Below, in pieces: positions 1-10,749 of a DNA stretch of 64,000 nt (the first letter of the stretch is position 1; every line of letters begins with the position of its first letter). Source of the DNA: Aphanomyces cochlioides (Eukaryota > Oomycota > Saprolegniomycetes > Saprolegniales > Verrucalvaceae); assembly GCA_019828595.1 (NCBI GenBank), contig JAHQRK010000014.1, forward strand, positions 2,149,704 through 2,213,703, in the 5' to 3' direction. The notes under the pieces are model-generated. The model saw only the letters and a program-made list of their open reading frames with translations. It had not been told where the DNA came from and searched no databases. Made by a program: the position numbers and the translations under genes.

Positions 1-39
1 TACGTCGATTCTATGGAGCTCTTATCTAATTTGGCTCAG

Positions 40-2266
40 GTACTGCTTACATGGTCTATGCTGGTATTTCCATCGGCTATGTGGCGATTGCGTCCTACTG
101 TGTTGCGATTTTGTGTCCAGTTGCTGGTGGCTCGGGAATTTCTGAAATCAAAGCCACACTGAACGGCATCAAGATTCATCGCATTGTTCGCCTCAAAACT
201 CTTTTCTGCAAAGCTCTTGGTATTTTATTCTCTGTGTCTGGTGGTCTTCCCGTCGGAAAAGAAGGCCCGATGATTCACAGTGGTGCAATAATTGGTGCTG
301 GTCTTTCTCAAGGCAAATCATCGTCATTTGGCCTTGACACTTCGTGGACGAAATTCAAGGGCTTCCGTAACGACAAAGAGAAGCGCGATTTTATCAGCTC
401 TGGTGCTGCTGCTGGTGTCGGAGCTGCTTTTGGAGCTCCGATTGGTGGCGTGTTATTTGCTCTGGAAGAAGGAGCATCGTTCTGGCACCAAAACCTCACG
501 TGGAGAACATTTTTCTGTGCCATGGTCTCGGCCTTCGTCTTGAACTTGTGGAGTGCCTTCCAGAATGAAGATTATGGCACTGGTGGTGAAAAGTGGGGTC
601 ACTTGGGCAACCAAACCGGTACTCTGAGCTTCGGATCGTTCAGCTCGGAGAACAAGTCATATGCCATCTGGGATGTGCCGATCTTTCTTGCGATGGGCAT
701 GTTGGGTGGTTTGATGGGTGCCCTTTTTAATCAAGCCAACACGTACTTGACGCTCTTCCGTCGAGCGACGCCAGTTTTGACACACAAGTACGGTCGATTC
801 TTGGAGAGTTTGGTCATTTGCTTCATCATGTCCCTCACGTCATTTTGGCTTTCGTATGCGTTTGGTACTTGCTTGCCCCGGGGTGGTCCATATGCCGACC
901 ATCTCGTCCAATTTTACTGCCCTGCCGGTGAATACAACGACCTAGCGTCGCTCTACACCGTCACTGGTGCACGATCGATCATGCAATTACTTCATCACAC
1001 AAACGGCGAAGCGAGCTTTACGTTTCAATCGCTTTTGGTCTTCTTTTCGTCTTTCTACATAATGGCGTGCTGGACCTATGGTATTGCAGTGCCTTCGGGC
1101 TTATTTGTCCCCAGTTTACTCAGTGGTGCCGCCTACGGCCGTCTTTGGGTCCATGCTCTTGTCTACTTCCACATTCCACATACTGCTCCCGTCGGCATGT
1201 TTGCGCTCATTGGTGCTGCGTGCATGTTAGGAGGTAGTACGATTTATTCGAACAGCAAACTGATGAAAATCTTTAGGCATGGCTCGAATGACGATCTCGT
1301 TGACTGTCATCATCTTGGAATGCACTGGTGTCATTGAGTGGGGTCTGCCCATTATGGTTTGCCTCATGGCTGCTCGCTGGGTGGTATGTGAGAAGTTAAA
1401 AATGATTCCTCAACTTCGTTTCTGTAGGGTAACAGCTTCAATCATGGTCTGTATGATATTCATATTCACCTCAAGCATTTGCCCTTCCTCGAATTCGATC
1501 CACCGTTCTATGCACGCTACCTTCGTGTGTACAACATTATGGGATCGCCAGTTCTCTCCCTGCAGCATATCTCCAAGGCTGGTGACATTTACGACGTCCT
1601 CAAACGCACTTGTCACTCTGGCTTTCCCGTCGTGAATGAGCACAATAAATTTTGCGGCATCATTCAGAGGAAACACCTTTGTGTTATGATTCAGCGAAAG
1701 GATTTCAGCCTTCACAAACCTGAACCGTACACGCGAAAACCAGCAGGAGAAGAATCCTTTTTGTACAACGAACAGGTATGCACTGCCAACTCCCTTCTAT
1801 TTCTAATGACACATGCAGTATGCTTTGTCGTACCGTGACATCGAATCGACGTATCCTCGGTACCCAAGCATTACTGATATCCGTCTCGATTCAACTGAAC
1901 GTGATCTCTGGATGGACTTGACGCCTTATATGAACCCAACTCCCCACACAGTGCAAGATCAGACACCTGTGCCTCGCGCCTTCCGTCTCTTCCGATCGCT
2001 TGGTCTTCGCCATTTGGTACGTCGATGCCAATAGCTTGTTTATTCATTGTCGCCTCTAGGTGGTATTAAATCGCATGAACGAAGTGCAAGGCATCATTTC
2101 ACGTAAGGATCTGACCCCTGAGCATCTCAAGGCCAGCTTGGATGGTCTGAGTGAGGCAGAGAAGATCAAAATTCAAGGCTATTTCACTCGCAACAGCCGA
2201 ACGAGCAAATACGAGGACATCGACAAGACGATGCATCGCCTCTCGCGTGTCTCCGACACAGCATAA
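40..2266 (+). CDS. CLC-family chloride channel/transporter, 3' part of a spliced gene
   Basis: Membrane protein moving Cl- (channel or Cl-/H+ exchange), probably in plasma or vacuolar membrane. The three CLC selectivity regions are visible: [20 protein letters not shown] and SGLFVPS. A C-terminal CBS-type region follows ([17 protein letters not shown] ... GIISRKDL). The gene starts outside the window: bases 1-39 look like the tail of an intron (CTAAT branch site, CAG end). I place further introns at 1234-1276, 1384-1427, 1776-1818 and 2017-2059 (43-44 nt each); removing them joins GAACMLGG to [17 protein letters not shown], as expected in this family. It ends with TAA at 2264-2266, tail-to-tail with the next gene. 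I see no lesion. Family is secure; channel versus exchanger is not resolved. Confidence 0.93.
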
Positions 2267-2440
2267 ATCAATTGTAAACTTGAATTTTGATTGGTTGAAA
2301 ACGAAACGGACGAGAATACTAGCCAATCGTATTGCAGTAACGTGTCGTCGGGCTGCGATCGAACTGAAACCGCGACTCAATGAAACATCACTGCACTCTG
2401 ACGACACATGAAGCGAAGGATAATATCCACAACGATTTAA

Positions 2441-3496
2441 TTACTGTTCGACTGTATTCCACACAAATCCAAGCACATCTAGCTGTTCTCGGCGAGTTGA
2501 GGGCATATCTTGTGCCCTTGTCCTCAAGTTGTTGACAAGCACGCCAAGTTGGATTCCCCAGGTCTCATGGGGCCACTTCATGTCGTCCACTGGGACTTGG
2601 AATACTCGTGGAACAAGGAGATGGCCATGGAGCTGTTTGAATGTGCGCAGAGCATTCAACTTGTCGTCCCACGTCATAGCCATCCTCAGCCCTTCCCAAA
2701 CAAAGCCGAGTTCATCTAGCTTAGCTCTTCGATCGACTGGTAATGTTTCAGCTGCAACACGAAGTCGATGCACGACATTGCCGAGAGCCATAGACCATGT
2801 GGATTCCGGCCATGGACAGGCTGATGGTACTGTAAATGAGATAGGAACTTTGACGTGTCCATTGATTGATCGGTAGGTGATCAAAGCAGCCAATTTGTCT
2901 TCCCAGCCAAGCTTCATTCGAAGGCCATCCCATACAAAGCCCAGTGAGTCCAACTCGTCGCGTCTGTCAGAAGGCATCGTGTCCACGGATCGTCGCAAAG
3001 TTCCAACAACACGACCAAGTTGCATGCCTCGAACTTCGACAGGCCAATGTGTGTTGTCATTTGTTGGCACGACAAACGATTGTGGCACCAAGAGATCACC
3101 ATGAATAATCTTGTACGTCTCGAGTGCGAGGCGGTTGAGTCGCCACTTGTGACCACTGAGATCCCAGACAAAATTGATCTCATCGAGCGCAGCGACAACT
3201 CCAGCGTCTAGCTTCTGCTTCTTGTATCCAATACGAAAGGCAGATACATCCAATGTGGCTCCACGTAACGAAGCTGGCCAAGGTTCTTCATCGGGTACAA
3301 TAAAAGTCGAGGGCAGGTTTGTGAACGTTGTCTTGGCATTTTCATACTCGAGGCGGGCAATGCGTAGGAGGAGTTGCTGGTTCTCCATTGAAATGCTTGA
3401 AAGCCTAGGCTTCAGCGGCTTTGGACGATTCAATATGTAGGAGAGGCATGCCTTGGAAGGTCTCTTGCCCGCAGTCTTGATCGGTCGAGAGTGCAT
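2441..3496 (-). CDS. Helicase-associated (HA) repeat protein, member 1
   Basis: Intronless protein of 351 residues made of three full HA-type repeats after a diverged N-terminal one. Each unit runs roughly FVW..KW...L.AL.TYK..HG.LLVP..F.VP...WP.ETW...LG..V..LR......RR..LD.LG, the pattern of the helicase-associated domain family (PF03457 type) without any helicase motor. Such domains are thought to bind nucleic acid; function here is unknown. The ATG at 3496 is preferred over one 87 bases upstream because from there the N terminus aligns with the sibling gene at 8.4 kb (a shared NQQLLxR stretch); the longer reading adds a cysteine-rich stretch with no counterpart. Convergent with the CLC gene. 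It is more diverged from the other two copies than they are from each other. Confidence 0.72.
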   Translation of the reverse strand: MHSRPIKTAGKRPSKACLSYILNRPKPLKPRLSSISMENQQLLLRIARLEYENAKTTFTNLPSTFIVPDEEPWPASLRGATLDVSAFRIGYKKQKLDAGVVAALDEINFVWDLSGHKWRLNRLALETYKIIHGDLLVPQSFVVPTNDNTHWPVEVRGMQLGRVVGTLRRSVDTMPSDRRDELDSLGFVWDGLRMKLGWEDKLAALITYRSINGHVKVPISFTVPSACPWPESTWSMALGNVVHRLRVAAETLPVDRRAKLDELGFVWEGLRMAMTWDDKLNALRTFKQLHGHLLVPRVFQVPVDDMKWPHETWGIQLGVLVNNLRTRAQDMPSTRREQLDVLGFVWNTVEQ

Positions 3497-5192
3497 TTTG
3501 AACAATGCTACAAGGCAGCATGGGGCACAACGCCAGGAGGACTTTCGCCTACAAAACGACGGCCAAGTGCAGGTTGTCACCATGTATTTGAGCCTAAAGT
3601 CTATTCAATTGGTCGTGTGTCAGTGGTCGTGAGGGTGCAATAAGAGTGAATTATTCCTGGATGTGATATGAGATTTAACATGGATGAGCTCCTATCTGTG
3701 CGGTGATCATGTTGGGCGTTGTGACATTCTCGACGTACAAATCACGACAATCACCGGACAGTATGGTTGTTTTGTTGGCTGATTCAATGTGGGATGTTGT
3801 GTGTCCTGTGATCGTTGAGATGCGAATAGATTGTGTCTTGCCAAGCGGCAAGACGCCACGATTGTCAGATAAGAAGGATGATCAGCGATCTACACCTTGT
3901 TGAATGTCATCTTAGGCTCTGACTGTCGCGCGATGCTTTTCATGGCAATGTTTTCAAACTTTGGCTCAACAACCACCAGGCACACTTGAATGTGCACTCC
4001 CACTCTTGCATGGCGTTGTTTCAAATCTTCAGTACGTGTGTGGTCGTTGTTGTAACGATACCAACCACCAAGCCTGGACGACAGAGGCCTCAGACCTTCT
4101 GAGGTCTCGAGTCTAGTCATCGAGAGGTTATGTTACTTTGTGATAGAGTTAATCATCTATTTCGAAGCCTTACTGTTAGCCAAGCTATTGAAATGAATCT
4201 ACCGGTAGTGTGTGAGGCTAAGCGTAGTGATTTCGATTGTAGTCGCCACGGCAATGGCTGAAATGGCTGTTTGAAGCGCCAGCTTGTGCGCCAATCACCA
4301 CTGGAGAATGCATTGCTTGATCAACTCGATCAAGTGTTATGTGATAGGTAAAATTGATAATATATTTCCACCTGTGAGCTTGTAGTGGAAGACGCCCAAA
4401 AATGTGTGGGAACGGGAATGTAGGTCGTAGCCGCAAGAAAATTAGAAGGGGTTGAAAAGCTGGATCTTAGGTGGGACCAAGATCAACGCAGACACCCGAG
4501 GCAGCAAGCAAGGTTAATGGAGGGCAAGGTTGGGCAGAAAGTTGGAGTCGGATTCTTCCTTGGAGGCACGTAGGGACAATCGCGTATGCGTGAGACTTCG
4601 GAGGAGGTTGTACTGTGGCCCAAGTACTACGTCTAGCTGCGGCTGATGTTGATGCAGGGCAATGAGGAAAGGTAACAATCGGTGTCGGCTTCTCACGAGG
4701 CAGCCCGCGGAACTCACTAAGCTGTCTTGGACTTGGGTACGCTTCTGGCCACGCCGCAAACTCACAGGATTGGTAAGCGAGGCAAAAAGAAGAGTGAATT
4801 CAAAGTTAATCTATCCTGGGTTCTTGTTTTGGTTGGTCTGCGCGGCTCACGCTGTTCGAATGTCTTGTTGAGTCGGATGCAACATGCTGTTTGCGCAAAT
4901 TGCTTGGTGAAGCAGCTTCATAGCGAAGTCTGGGGGATCTATTCGGTGACCATCTGGTGGAGTCTGACTCCATGTGGTATCCATATCTGACGATATCTTA
5001 GAGTTTGTATGCTTAATGGGGACAGCTGGTTTGCTTGACTAAACCGCGGAATCTCGCCAAGAATGTGGAATCCAAGACATACGGTTCTTACAAGCGCTGG
5101 CCCTTGGCTAGCGAGGGCACCTTGTAGTCATTGTTGGCTTCACTTTTCCGGCATCACAAGCCACCCTGGTCACTTCGAGACACACGGAACGA
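3497..5192. other. Intergenic stretch without a recognisable gene
   Basis: No ORF here has a recognisable family, good length, or plausible splice structure. It may hold the promoter of the HA gene to the left. I see no clear repeat or RNA gene. Confidence 0.5.
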
Positions 5193-6016
5193 GTGAGCAC
5201 AACGGATCCCAGTTTGTCTTCGCAACGTCAGTCTCGTATCGCTCGCCGTCATTCCGCGCTGACCAGTGACTCCTCTGATTTTGAAGCTAAACGCCCATTG
5301 TCTTCTCAAGACCACCTCAGCAAGCCACACCGTGTATCCAAAAGAGTGGCCCAGTCGTCTCAACCACACGCTTCATCGAATTACCCGGCATCCCCAGAAC
5401 CTCCAACGGTGCTGCCTGAGGCTTCTTCGCTCCCTTCTAGCGCGCCTTCGTCGATCGGTCGTTCGCCATCTCATGGAGCTGAGTCGCCTGGGAAGAGACC
5501 GATTCCAGGGATGAGCCGAGGTCCTTCGACTCAGGAGGAATCTGACCTCAGAGCGATAACGAGCCCATGATAGCTGGTCCTGGTCCCTTCAGTGAGGATG
5601 TAGCCGAAGTGTTGGTCAACCAAGCACGCTATTTGGTCAATCTCGAACGCCAATCTGACATCCATCGGGCTGCCATAGAGAAGTTGATCGAACAAGTCGG
5701 CCGGCTCAATCTTGCGGTGGACCAATTAACGGCTATGGGACGCAACGGCATTTGCGGGGTTTTGGATCTGAGTCTTGTGAGATGTGCCTTGAGCCATACG
5801 ATACGTGTCCCGCGCGTCGTGTGGGCGACCACCGAGATCGGGTCCGAGGGAATCGCCGCAGTGGTTAACTCTGTGGTATGTTCACCACCAAGCGTAAGCA
5901 TTGCGAGAACTTGGAGTCGACTCGCCCGGCGCGTCTTCAAAGTCGCCATCCCCATCAGCCACCGGGTTGGGGGGTGGAGTCTGATGCTTCCCAGTAGTTT
6001 CAATTTGTTGCGATAA
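5193..6016 (+). CDS. Two hypothetical ORFs overlapping by ATGA
   Basis: I do not recognise these. The first (5193-5570, 125 residues) is rich in Ser, Pro and Arg and looks disordered. The second (5567-6016) begins ATGA on the stop of the first and has a helical, heptad-like stretch (about residues 10-55) before its reading becomes low quality near the inverted repeat that starts at 6028. A gag-like remnant of a retroelement, or one gene with a frameshift, are both possible. The stop/start overlap could be chance. Weak support: reported because the codon content of 5193-5740 looks better than its surroundings. Confidence 0.25.
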
Positions 6017-6658
6017 TGCTTTTTGAGCGACAAAGCCAGGAGCGACTTGGACATGTCCATGCAAACGATGAAAGGTTTCCAACGCCAAGAGCTTGTCTTC
6101 CCATGAAAACTTGGTCTTGGCCAACGACCACACAAACCCAACTCTGTCCAACTCGGCGCGTTTGTCCGTCGACATGGTCGCTTCCGTCTGTCTCCATGAG
6201 CCGACAATGCGACCAAGCGGCACTTTCCAAGTCTCGGTGGGCCATTCGACGGAAGATGGCACGACAAAAGCTTGCGGCACCAAGACGTCGCCGTAGATGG
6301 TCTTGTACACACGGAGAGCTGTCACGTGGACTTGCCACTTGTGTTGTTTGAGATCCCAGACAAAGCCAAGTGCGTCTAGTTGTCGGACAATGTCGTAGTG
6401 GAGTTTGTGTCGTCGGTAGGCTTCACGGTACACTCCAACGTTGATCGTCGTGCCTTGGATGTCGAGTGGAAATGGATGGCACGACGGGACTGAATAGAGC
6501 GTCGGTAAGCACGGCGTCGCGCTCAGCTGGACGACTCGCACGAGGAGCTGTTGGTTGTGTCGTGAGATGCCAGAGTATACTTTGGGTGTGTGGTTGTCAT
6601 TGAGCAGAAACGCCAGCGAGAGACGAGCATCTCGTCGCTGTCGGACGTGTTGCGGCAT
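5882..6658 (-). pseudogene. Truncated 5' copy of HA-repeat gene
   Basis: The first 221 codons are the same as those of the intact HA gene at 8372-9595, but in the opposite orientation. At base 6028 the match stops abruptly after ...VQVAPGFV, and the reading frame runs into unrelated sequence (AQKALSQQ...) for about 37 codons before a stop. The copy therefore has the N terminus, one complete HA repeat and part of a second, lacking the remaining repeats. Its upstream flank is shared with the intact gene for only 33 bases, so the promoter was mostly not duplicated. Probably non-functional; the identity implies a very recent copy, gene conversion between the arms, or an assembly artefact. Confidence 0.8.
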
Positions 6659-6691
6659 GAGTCAAATTGAAAATGAGCCTCGATTCATCTT
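6028..6691. repeat. Left arm of 664-bp inverted repeat
   Basis: Reverse complement of 8339-9002. Ends were located by direct comparison: the outer match ends at 6028/9002 and the inner at 6691/8339. All conceptual translations I compared across the arms are the same in several frames on both strands, so identity is at or near 100 percent. Confidence 0.88.
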
Positions 6692-8338
6692 TTGAGCTGT
6701 CAAAACTGCGTTGGTTCATTGACTTCCTGCTACTCTGGCGCGATTCCATACAAGATGGCTTCTAATATTACAATAGACGACTGCAGACGGTCGACGACTC
6801 GAGTGTGGTCGTTGCGATCTTGTGTACATTTTCAAACACGATAAGAATCTACGACCTCGCCACGATTGTGAGGTCTGGCAGTGCTTCCCTAGTTGACAAC
6901 AAGGCCGGAATGAAAGCAACGAGTGGTGTCACGAGTGCACCATTTGACCACGTCGAGAGACTTTGTCTTCTATATGACTTGTTTGAACCCATGGAGGATA
7001 AACTTGACGACGCCTTCGTGGTGACCGCTCAGTTGTTCAATCAGACAATGCAGGGCACGGATGGCTTGGTCCTCGGAGCACGCAATGGAGGTTTTGTCCT
7101 TCCTCCAAGGCTTTCTCTGGCTTTCCTCGCGGGAATGTATTGGATTGTCAACGAGACAATTGAATAAGTGAGTCCGTCCAACAAGTTGAGACGCCACGGG
7201 TCACGCCAATTGCACGTTTGAGTGACAGCGACGACATCGCAATGCTTCACAAACGACGAGTCTCCCAACGTCCACACTGTACATTTCCACACACTCTGAA
7301 TCGCCAACTCGACAGTCCCGACTGCAGGCTGAATCCCAAGAGCAAGTGGATCAACATGTTCGGTCTTTCCGTCGTTGAGGTCATGAGGCCGTCTGCTTGA
7401 CACACCAAGACAATACAACAAGGATAATGCGGGGCTGGTCGTCGTCCCACAACTCCATTGTACTTTGTTCAGTAGTAGATAACTCGAAACCCATGCGAGT
7501 GCATGGTCTGTGTGAATCCAATCATCTCAAGGTTGATTCATCCTTCATATCTCTCTTCCCTCCACTCCGAAGGCTGTTTAGTGCACAAATCCACGTCGGT
7601 CGATTGACAACTCTCCATTGTGAGCTCATGTGTCTATCCCAGATGTCTCGAGCTAATCCTGCAACAACAAAGTCTCGAGTGTGACTGTAGCAACTCGACT
7701 TGGCATAACTTCAAATCTTGTGTGGCATCGTCGCGTGTCTCTCTTATCACGTCGTCGAAGATTGAAATCTCCAGAGGACGACCATGTACACTGTACACCG
7801 GAGTTGTTCCTTCAATCAATCGTCAAAGCAAAAGAACGCTCTCGGTGGCACTCTGGCAGTCGTCGCATCTTGTGATTAGAGACTGCCATGCCAACGCAGT
7901 CAGCCCGACGGTTTTCCAGCATGATAGAAGATTCGGCACAGTTTTCACGACGGCGTATTTAAGCAGCGCTTCGATCGTCTCCGTCAAATATACGCCTTTG
8001 TAAAAGCCACACTTCGTCAGCAAGCAAGCTCACATCGCTCTCCATTCGAACGCTGCACTCCATTCAAAAGTCCACGAGTTGGACTCGGAAGATTGGACGT
8101 CCTTCTTGGCGTTTTTGGCTGTCCAGACTCGAGTTGGTCAGTGCATCGAGTCCTTTGGAGAGTACGTCGTGGATTGTTGCGTCGTCGAGCAGTGATCTCC
8201 TTGTTACAACTGAGACCACGTCCAGTATATCACGCCAAGGGCGAACTCCAGAGTTGAAACATCGACTGTATGGAATCGCGCGATAGTTGGACCAACCTGT
8301 GTACTGATGAGAAGCAAGTCGCCTGCCCTCCTCCTTGC
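6692..8338. other. 1.65-kb spacer between inverted-repeat arms
   Basis: Single-copy sequence in this window. ORFs such as 6805-7167 have no recognisable family. The last few hundred bases (about 7900-8370) should hold the promoter of the intact HA gene. No terminal repeats or transposase are visible that would make it a mobile element. Confidence 0.5.
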
Positions 8339-9002
8339 AAGATGAATCGAGGCTCATTTTCAATTTGACTCATGCCGCAACACGTCCGACAGCGACGAGA
8401 TGCTCGTCTCTCGCTGGCGTTTCTGCTCAATGACAACCACACACCCAAAGTATACTCTGGCATCTCACGACACAACCAACAGCTCCTCGTGCGAGTCGTC
8501 CAGCTGAGCGCGACGCCGTGCTTACCGACGCTCTATTCAGTCCCGTCGTGCCATCCATTTCCACTCGACATCCAAGGCACGACGATCAACGTTGGAGTGT
8601 ACCGTGAAGCCTACCGACGACACAAACTCCACTACGACATTGTCCGACAACTAGACGCACTTGGCTTTGTCTGGGATCTCAAACAACACAAGTGGCAAGT
8701 CCACGTGACAGCTCTCCGTGTGTACAAGACCATCTACGGCGACGTCTTGGTGCCGCAAGCTTTTGTCGTGCCATCTTCCGTCGAATGGCCCACCGAGACT
8801 TGGAAAGTGCCGCTTGGTCGCATTGTCGGCTCATGGAGACAGACGGAAGCGACCATGTCGACGGACAAACGCGCCGAGTTGGACAGAGTTGGGTTTGTGT
8901 GGTCGTTGGCCAAGACCAAGTTTTCATGGGAAGACAAGCTCTTGGCGTTGGAAACCTTTCATCGTTTGCATGGACATGTCCAAGTCGCTCCTGGCTTTGT
9001 CG
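8339..9002. repeat. Right arm of 664-bp inverted repeat
   Basis: Reverse complement of 6028-6691; includes 33 bases of 5' flank and codons 1 to about 210 of the intact HA gene. Confidence 0.88.
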
Positions 9003-9595
9003 TGCCGGAATCCACCGAGTGGCCCAAGACGACGTGGTCCATGCCACTCAGTCAGACAGTGTACAACCTCCGCTTCAGCTCCGAGTCTCTGTCTGCTGAC
9101 AAGAAGGCGGCGTTGGATGCTCTCGACTTTCCATGGGCCGGTCAACGACTCAAGAGCACGTGGTCCGACAAACTCACAGCTCTCCAGACGTTCAAGCAGA
9201 TCCACGGCCACTTGCTCGTTCCACGGACATTCCACGTGCCATCCAACGACCCAGCATGGCCAGCGAATACTTGGGAGATCCATCTCGGAGTCCTCGTCAA
9301 CAATCTACGGACGCGAGATCAACCAGAAGACCGTCGAGCGCAGTTGGATGCCTTGGGTTTTGTATGGGACACGATGGCATTCCACTGGCAGGTCAATCTC
9401 CTGGCGCTGCGGACGCACAAGGAGAAGTTTGGCCATGTGCGCGTGCCTCAGTCGTTCCAAGTTCCAACGGAAGGAGGCTGGCCTGAAGAAACCCACGGGA
9501 TCAAACTGGGCTGGGTCGCCACGACACTTCGACGGAATCGCGCCACGATGGCATCGTCGCGAGCGATTGAACTCGAACAACTTGGCTTTATGTAA
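8372..9595 (+). CDS. Helicase-associated (HA) repeat protein, member 2 (intact)
   Basis: Intronless, 407 residues: an N-terminal half repeat, then four HA-type repeats (starting near residues 92, 162, 230 and 300), each with the HGH.xVP..F.VP...WP..TW core. No helicase motor is present. It shares the NQQLLVR N-terminal block with member 1 at 2.4-3.5 kb. The protein stops in the middle of the usual LGFVW motif (ends LGFM), so the C terminus may be slightly shortened relative to member 1, which ends LGFVWNTVEQ. Its first half is duplicated in inverse orientation 1.65 kb upstream. Role unknown; nucleic-acid binding is inferred from the domain family. Confidence 0.75.
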   Translation: MPQHVRQRRDARLSLAFLLNDNHTPKVYSGISRHNQQLLVRVVQLSATPCLPTLYSVPSCHPFPLDIQGTTINVGVYREAYRRHKLHYDIVRQLDALGFVWDLKQHKWQVHVTALRVYKTIYGDVLVPQAFVVPSSVEWPTETWKVPLGRIVGSWRQTEATMSTDKRAELDRVGFVWSLAKTKFSWEDKLLALETFHRLHGHVQVAPGFVVPESTEWPKTTWSMPLSQTVYNLRFSSESLSADKKAALDALDFPWAGQRLKSTWSDKLTALQTFKQIHGHLLVPRTFHVPSNDPAWPANTWEIHLGVLVNNLRTRDQPEDRRAQLDALGFVWDTMAFHWQVNLLALRTHKEKFGHVRVPQSFQVPTEGGWPEETHGIKLGWVATTLRRNRATMASSRAIELEQLGFM

Positions 9596-10749
9596 TCCAG
9601 AGATTCCATATGAACCGCGTCAGCTCCTGGCTTCCACTCCGTGTATTCCTCAGCAAATGCCATGCATCTGAATCAAAGTTTGTTGGACAAAGCCTCAGAA
9701 CAACAGCACGCGGTGGTACCCAATTCGAAGTTGCAGCTTGTGACGAGTACGAGTTCCATTGATCTTGGAAAAGCATTACGTTGGGATGGGGATACGCCGA
9801 TGGCGCTATGAATTCTTCGATGTTGAGCCGTGGAGAAGCATATCGAAGGGTGCCATCCCAGTGCAACAACAATGGCAGATTCGACTTTGAATGCCGATTG
9901 CATGTTTACTCAACGCTGTCGTGCATGGCCGGGCGAGAAGCTCAATGGTCTTAGTGATGTCCATATGAGCCTTTCCCAGCGCACCAAACCGAGATCTCAC
10001 CGACAGTACGCTCTGTTTTAGCCAGTGTAGCCTCTAGCTGCTGCAATGGCAGGCGTGCGGACTGTGTCCCAAGGTGGCCCGTCACTGGATTTTTCTTCTT
10101 GTGACGCGTTGGTACATACTTGAAGTACAACTACAGTCGAGCTACATACTGTACAGTAGTCCCCCAGTTTTCGCCTCATGAATTTTCAAAATTTATATCA
10201 GGATATTATTATTCAAAACCAATTATGTTTCAAAAATGTATGCTATTAATATTAAATACTGTCAAAATAAATAAGTTATTAAAATAATATTGTACAGGAT
10301 ATTAATTTGTAGAGAGAAGCAAAAACTGGGGACAAATGTACTACGAAATCGAGACACGAGATTGAAATTCTGCCTTGGAAAACGAGGAAATCGTTCGCCT
10401 TGTGGTAGCGTCAAGTCGTTCGTATGCCCTTTCTGTTGGATTCAACGATCTGCAATGCCATGCAGTGCTCCAGCCGAGCTCCGAAATATGTCGACCACAG
10501 CTTGAGACAACGTCAGATTCAAAGCAGTGAATGCACATTCCCAAGCAATGCTGGCGATTGAGTGCACTGCTTGGATGTACTCTTGGTTTGGCTGCGTTTG
10601 GCTCTATGGAGAAAGCAGTGGAAGTCAGACTTGTGTCCGGCGTGGTTGTCATGTGGCGAAGTTCGAAGCTCAACAACTCGACGACATCGAATTCATGATC
10701 AAACCTGAAGCTTGGCTGACATTTTCAAATTGGATCGAGAGACGCCACG
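9596..10749. other. Intergenic, with AT-rich block at 10160-10310
   Basis: No gene recognised. The block around 10160-10310 is strongly AT-rich and lacks ORFs. The last part is likely the promoter of the hydrolase-like gene. Confidence 0.5.

Noticed and set aside
6805..7167. 120-codon plus-strand frame in the inverted-repeat spacer.
   Set aside because: No family, no splice partners, and an overlapping frame on the other strand of similar length.
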